Shown: in pieces, positions 5,304 through 8,199 of the stretch | Numbering within the stretch: the first letter of the stretch is position 1 | How the letters are laid out: each line of letters opens with the position of its first letter | DNA from: Undivivens sp041654215 | GTDB lineage: Bacteria; Omnitrophota; Gorgyraeia; Gygaellales; Profunditerraquicolaceae | Assembly: GCA_041654215.1 (NCBI GenBank) | Contig: JBAZDY010000072.1 | Coordinates: 1 to 8,199, forward strand | Direction: 5' to 3' | Length of the DNA: 8,199 bases | Notes under the pieces: generated by a model | Seen by the model: only the letters and a program-made list of their open reading frames with translations | Database searches by the model: none | Told to the model about the DNA's origin: nothing | Made by a program: the position numbers and the translations under genes

Positions 5304-7241
5304 ATGATATCGATCACCAATCTCTCCAAAAACTACGGCAAGAAAGTCCTTTTTCGGGAGATATCTTTCAGCATTAACGACGGTGAGAAAGTAGGCTTGA
5401 TCGGGCCAAACGGCACGGGTAAGAGCACTCTTTTTTCCCTTATCCGCGGGGAGTGCGAGCCGTCGTCCGGAGAAGTCCAGGTGAACAGGAATATCCGCCT
5501 GGGTTACCTGCCGCAGGAATCCTCTTTTTCCTCCACGCGCACGGTGCTTACCGAGATCACCGAGGGGGACGCCGACATCGTGCGCCTGCATAAGGAGAAG
5601 AGCGAACTGGAGGAAAAGAACGCCGCCGGTTCTATGCGTTACGGAGAGGTCTTGCAGGAACTCGAGACCCTGGGGTATTTCGAGCTGGAGCATAAGGCAA
5701 AAAAAATACTCTCCGGACTGGGGTTCAAGGAAAAGGATTTCGAGCGGCCGATCTCGCACTTAAGCGGCGGGTGGCAGATGCGCACTTTGCTCGCGAAACT
5801 GCTCACCGTGCATTACGACATCCTGCTTCTGGATGAGCCTACCAATTACCTCGATTTGAACGCCGCGCTCTGGCTCAAGGATTATCTTTCGAGCTTCCGC
5901 GGCACGTTCATTATGATCTCCCACGACCGCGCTTTCCTCGACGAAGTCACCAATTACACGCTGATACTGGAAAACGGTTCCATCTTCAAGGTTAAAGGGA
6001 ATTTCGAACATTACGAAGCGATCAAGGAAGAACGCCGCGGCTTCCTGATTAAGCAAGCCAGGGAACAGGAGAAAAAGCGCCTGCAATTGGAGGAATTCGT
6101 CGCCCGTTTCCACGCCCAGCCCAACAAGGCCTCGCAGGTGCGCGCCAAGCGCACGGCGCTGGAAAAGATGGAGGAGATCGTCATTCCCCCTGACCCTAAG
6201 GAAAGCATCAAGGATTTTAGCTTTCCGCAGACGAGAAAAAGCGGCTACAAAGTGATGAGCCTGGAGAACGTGCGCAAGACTTATCCGCCGGACATAGAAG
6301 TTTACAACGCCCTGAATTTCGAGATCACCCAGGGGGAGAAGGCCGTGTTGGCAGGGGAGAACGGCGCCGGAAAATCCACGCTTTTGAAGATGATGGCCGG
6401 GGTCACGCCTATAGATTCCGGAAACCGCGCTGTAGGATACAACGTGGACGTGGGATACTTTTCCCAGACCAGGCTCGACGTCCTGAGCCCGGAGAACACA
6501 GTGCTGCAGGAGGCGTATTCCGCCGCGCCCGGCTTTATGTCCGAGACCGGCTTGCGTACTATGCTCGGCGCGTTTCTTTTCACCGGAGACGACGCGGAGA
6601 AAAAGGTGAAGGTCCTTTCCGGAGGTGAGAAGAGCCGCCTGATACTGGTGAAACTCTTGATTAATCCGCCCAATTTTCTTCTCCTGGACGAGCCGACCAC
6701 CCACCTGGACGTGGACGCGGTCGAGGCGTTGATAAAGGCTATACAACAGTATGAAGGCACCGTGGTTTTTATCAGCCACGACATACATTTCGTGCGTTCC
6801 GTTGCCAACGTGGTTTTTGAGGTAAAAGAAGGCCGGGTGCGCAAGTTCCCCGGAAGGTTCGATTACTACCTGGAAGTCAAGGACAGGCCGGAATACGGAC
6901 AAGACGGACAGCCGAAGAGGAAGACTCCAGATCACCGGCAGATGGACAAGGCTAAAGAAGCCAAATATAAGGCTATAGAAGAGGCAAAGCGCAAGAAAGA
7001 CGAAGAAAGAGAACGCAAAGCCCACAACAGCAAACTGCGCGAGAAGATAAACAAACTGCAGAAAAAGAAAGATGACCTGCAGATAGAAAGTTACGCCAAG
7101 GTCCGGGCGCTCTCCGAACCCAGTATCTACCGCCGGGACGAAGAAATGGCCAAAGAATACGGCCGCAGGCTTAAGGAAATAGAACAGACCCTGGCAGAGA
7201 TAGACCAGAAGATAGCGAAGTTAGAGGCGGAGATACAGTAA
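5304..7241 (+). CDS. ABC-F ATPase (ribosome-associated, YheS/Uup-like)
   Basis: A soluble tandem ABC ATPase with no membrane segments. ABC-F proteins bind the ribosomal E site and affect translation or antibiotic protection. The 645 residues contain NBD1 with Walker A GPNGTGKST (34-42), signature LSGGW (153-157), Walker B ILLLDEP (173-179) and switch H207. A charged linker with FHAQPNKASQVRAKR (269-283), the P-site-tRNA interaction motif region, follows. NBD2 has Walker A GENGAGKST (351-359), signature LSGGE (438-442), Walker B FLLLDEP (458-464) and H492. A Lys/Glu-rich coiled-coil tail covers about 545-645, as in Uup-type members. Both catalytic glutamates are present, so both sites should hydrolyse ATP. 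The start is 6 nt after recR, with no evident Shine-Dalgarno sequence, and sits in a 14-bp palindrome (5298-5311). Whether it is a housekeeping factor or a resistance factor cannot be told from sequence. Confidence 0.95.
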   Translation: MISITNLSKNYGKKVLFREISFSINDGEKVGLIGPNGTGKSTLFSLIRGECEPSSGEVQVNRNIRLGYLPQESSFSSTRTVLTEITEGDADIVRLHKEKSELEEKNAAGSMRYGEVLQELETLGYFELEHKAKKILSGLGFKEKDFERPISHLSGGWQMRTLLAKLLTVHYDILLLDEPTNYLDLNAALWLKDYLSSFRGTFIMISHDRAFLDEVTNYTLILENGSIFKVKGNFEHYEAIKEERRGFLIKQAREQEKKRLQLEEFVARFHAQPNKASQVRAKRTALEKMEEIVIPPDPKESIKDFSFPQTRKSGYKVMSLENVRKTYPPDIEVYNALNFEITQGEKAVLAGENGAGKSTLLKMMAGVTPIDSGNRAVGYNVDVGYFSQTRLDVLSPENTVLQEAYSAAPGFMSETGLRTMLGAFLFTGDDAEKKVKVLSGGEKSRLILVKLLINPPNFLLLDEPTTHLDVDAVEALIKAIQQYEGTVVFISHDIHFVRSVANVVFEVKEGRVRKFPGRFDYYLEVKDRPEYGQDGQPKRKTPDHRQMDKAKEAKYKAIEEAKRKKDEERERKAHNSKLREKINKLQKKKDDLQIESYAKVRALSEPSIYRRDEEMAKEYGRRLKEIEQTLAEIDQKIAKLEAEIQ

Positions 7242-7299
7242 CCGGCCTGTGTTACGAAGCGCTCCGGCACATTGGCCCACCGGAGGATCGAATGGTCGC

Positions 7300-7328
7300 T
7301 TGACACATCTCTTGCCGTAAGCTACGAT
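7300..7328 (+). promoter_or_regulatory. Strong candidate promoter for the PH-domain gene
   Basis: A perfect -35 TTGACA (7300-7305), a 17-bp spacer and TACGAT (7323-7328) form a near-consensus sigma-70 promoter. The expected start, 6-8 nt after the -10 box, falls on or next to the ATG at 7335, implying a leaderless or almost leaderless mRNA. Confidence 0.6.
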
Positions 7329-7334
7329 AAGACA

Positions 7335-7937
7335 ATGATCAACGAGATAAACAATATACTCGACCCGGACGAAAAGATACTCTGGCAGGGAGGACCGAAA
7401 TACGCGGCTTACGTGCTGCGGACCGTCCCGGCGGTGCTTTTCGGACTGCTCTGGTCATCCTTTCTGGTGCCGTTCTACCTGGCTTTCTTCAGCGGCAAGA
7501 TACCGGTATTTTTCTCGTTCATACTCATTCCGCACACGCTGATCGGCCTGTGTATGCTGCTTTCTCCGGTCTGGGCCAGCCTTAATTACCCGTATATCGC
7601 CTATGCCATCACCTCCAAGCGGATAATAATGCAGGGAGGCTTCTTCGCGCGCAGCTTCGCCACCGTGGATTACGCCAACCTCACCGACGTTTCGGTGCGC
7701 GTGGACCTGCTGGGAAAGCTCACAGGCACCGGAGACATAATGTTCGTTTCCGGGATGGGCATATTCACCGAAAAAACGGGGAAGAACGCCCTCGCGGCGC
7801 TGGAAAAACCCTATGACGTCTTCAAACTGCTGAAACAGGTCTATTTCGACATAAAAACAGACGTGGAATTCCCCAACAAACTGCGTCCCCCGGCCAACCC
7901 CGGCTATAGATCGGAATACAACCCGCCGAGAGCTTAA
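7335..7937 (+). CDS. Small membrane protein with bacterial PH domain (bPH2/DUF304-like)
   Basis: The 200-residue product has an N-terminal cytoplasmic segment with LDPDEKILWQGGP (9-21), typical of bPH-domain membrane proteins. Two hydrophobic helices follow (about 26-52 and 57-83), then a PH-like domain from about 85 with YAITSKRIIMQGG (90-102), DYANLTDVSVR (112-122) and GTGDIMFVSG (131-140). Such YdbS-like proteins sit in the inner membrane; their biochemical role is mostly unknown. The frame is open further upstream to a TTG at 7272, but that codon lies upstream of the candidate promoter and the extra residues do not resemble the family, so the ATG at 7335 is preferred. No Shine-Dalgarno sequence is visible, consistent with a leaderless message. 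The basic, proline-containing tail (181-200) is unremarkable. Confidence 0.85.
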   Translation: MINEINNILDPDEKILWQGGPKYAAYVLRTVPAVLFGLLWSSFLVPFYLAFFSGKIPVFFSFILIPHTLIGLCMLLSPVWASLNYPYIAYAITSKRIIMQGGFFARSFATVDYANLTDVSVRVDLLGKLTGTGDIMFVSGMGIFTEKTGKNALAALEKPYDVFKLLKQVYFDIKTDVEFPNKLRPPANPGYRSEYNPPRA

Positions 7938-7970
7938 AAATTGCCTGTCCATCGGCGTAATAAAAACAAA

Positions 7971-7998
7971 TTGACTTCGAGAAGATTTTAGATAAAAT
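7971..7998 (+). promoter_or_regulatory. Candidate promoter in the 3' intergenic region
   Basis: TTGACT (7971-7976) and TAAAAT (7993-7998) are separated by 16 bp, and the DNA around them is AT-rich. The predicted start is near 8005, a few nt before the hairpin at 8011-8044. No open frame begins immediately downstream, so it may drive a small RNA or a gene beyond the window. Confidence 0.45.
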
Positions 7999-8010
7999 TG
8001 ATATACGCTA

Positions 8011-8044
8011 GTGCGCTGTTAAATAAGTTCTTTAAACAGCGCAC
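8011..8044. repeat. Perfect 10-bp inverted repeat (hairpin)
   Basis: GTGCGCTGTT (8011-8020) pairs perfectly with AACAGCGCAC (8035-8044). AAA/TTT pairs can extend the stem inward past a bulged A, leaving a TAAGTTC loop. No T-run follows on the + strand and none precedes it for the - strand, so it is not a standard intrinsic terminator. Confidence 0.75.
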
Positions 8045-8047
8045 GGA

Positions 8048-8118
8048 GCAATCGAGAGTCGAAAATCGAGATTTGATTCAATAAAAGTTCTCGATTGCGG
8101 TCTAATTTCGATTTTCGA
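8048..8118. repeat. Two interleaved inverted repeats
   Basis: GCAATCGAGA (8048-8057) is the perfect complement of TCTCGATTGC (8089-8098). TCGAAAATCGA (8059-8069) is the perfect complement of TCGATTTTCGA (8108-8118). The arms alternate A-B-A'-B', a pseudoknot-type order. ATCGAGA also occurs twice directly (8051-8057, 8065-8071). It could be a structured RNA or decayed repetitive DNA; the TCGATTTTCGATT wording also resembles low-complexity intergenic repeats. Confidence 0.6.
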
Positions 8119-8138
8119 TTATCAGAAGCTTATGTAAT

Positions 8139-8199
8139 AATCTACTCGTAGATTCTCTTCGTCATTCTGAGAAGGAATTGGCCGAAGGATCTCTGAAGG
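8139..8199. repeat. Small inverted repeat plus probable dispersed intergenic repeat
   Basis: AATCTAC (8139-8145) and GTAGATT (8148-8154) form a 7-bp inverted repeat with a 2-nt spacer. It is followed by TTCGTCATTCTGAG (8158-8171) and, after 12 nt, GAAGGATCTC (8184-8193). This pairing of GTCATTCTGAG with GAAGGATCTC resembles a dispersed intergenic repeat I associate with uncultured bacterial genomes. The window ends inside or just past it, so its full extent is not visible. Confidence 0.4.

Noticed and set aside
5760..7025. Long open frame (421 codons) on the - strand opposite the ABC-F gene
   Set aside because: It lies entirely antisense to a well-supported gene, its product has no recognisable domain, and G+C-rich codon use readily leaves the opposite frame open.
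7262..7285. Terminator after the ABC-F gene (CTCCGG/CCGGAG)
   Set aside because: Only a 6-bp stem with a 12-nt loop and no T-run.
7272..7334. N-terminal extension of the PH-domain protein from a TTG at 7272
   Set aside because: It would begin upstream of a near-consensus promoter and adds residues unlike the family; the ATG at 7335 matches the expected N-terminus.
8011..8044. Intrinsic terminator for the PH-domain gene
   Set aside because: The stem is strong but no T-run follows it on either strand.

Overview
The window reads as bacterial chromosome, about half G+C, with every recognisable gene on the + strand. Bacterial hallmarks are dnaX, recR, an ABC-F ATPase, a TPP riboswitch with an intrinsic terminator, and several -35/-10 promoter-like pairs. 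The thiazole synthase is the histidine type best known from archaea and some anaerobic bacteria. Together with the AUA- and AGG-tolerant codon use and a dispersed 'GTCATTCTGAG...GAAGGATCTC' repeat, this suggests an uncultured anaerobic lineage such as Omnitrophota or a relative. That placement is inference and weak.

Layout. Positions 1-153 look like the 3' end of an unidentified gene. A TPP riboswitch (about 161-324) and a perfect terminator (345-374) precede a Thi4-type thiazole synthase (410-1183). A second strong terminator (1252-1287) sits just ahead of a MATE multidrug efflux transporter (1306-2730). After a 193-nt promoter and leader region come dnaX (2924-4687), recR (4689-5297) and an ABC-F ATPase (5304-7241), packed with 1-nt and 6-nt gaps and probably one transcript. 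A small two-helix bacterial PH-domain membrane protein (7335-7937) has its own near-consensus promoter. The last 260 nt carry no gene. They hold a promoter-like pair, a 10-bp hairpin, interleaved inverted repeats and a dispersed repeat.

How the parts work together. The riboswitch should shut off thiazole synthesis when thiamine pyrophosphate is abundant. DnaX and RecR are the usual pairing of the replication clamp loader with recombinational repair, but the ybaB/ebfC gene often found between them is absent.

The most unusual item is the riboswitch. It has no visible P1 helix. A 79-nt two-hairpin insert lies exactly between the conserved CCTGAT and CTGG elements. Its terminator appears to be built from copies of aptamer pieces, so that a 7-bp pairing with the P5 strand could act as antiterminator.
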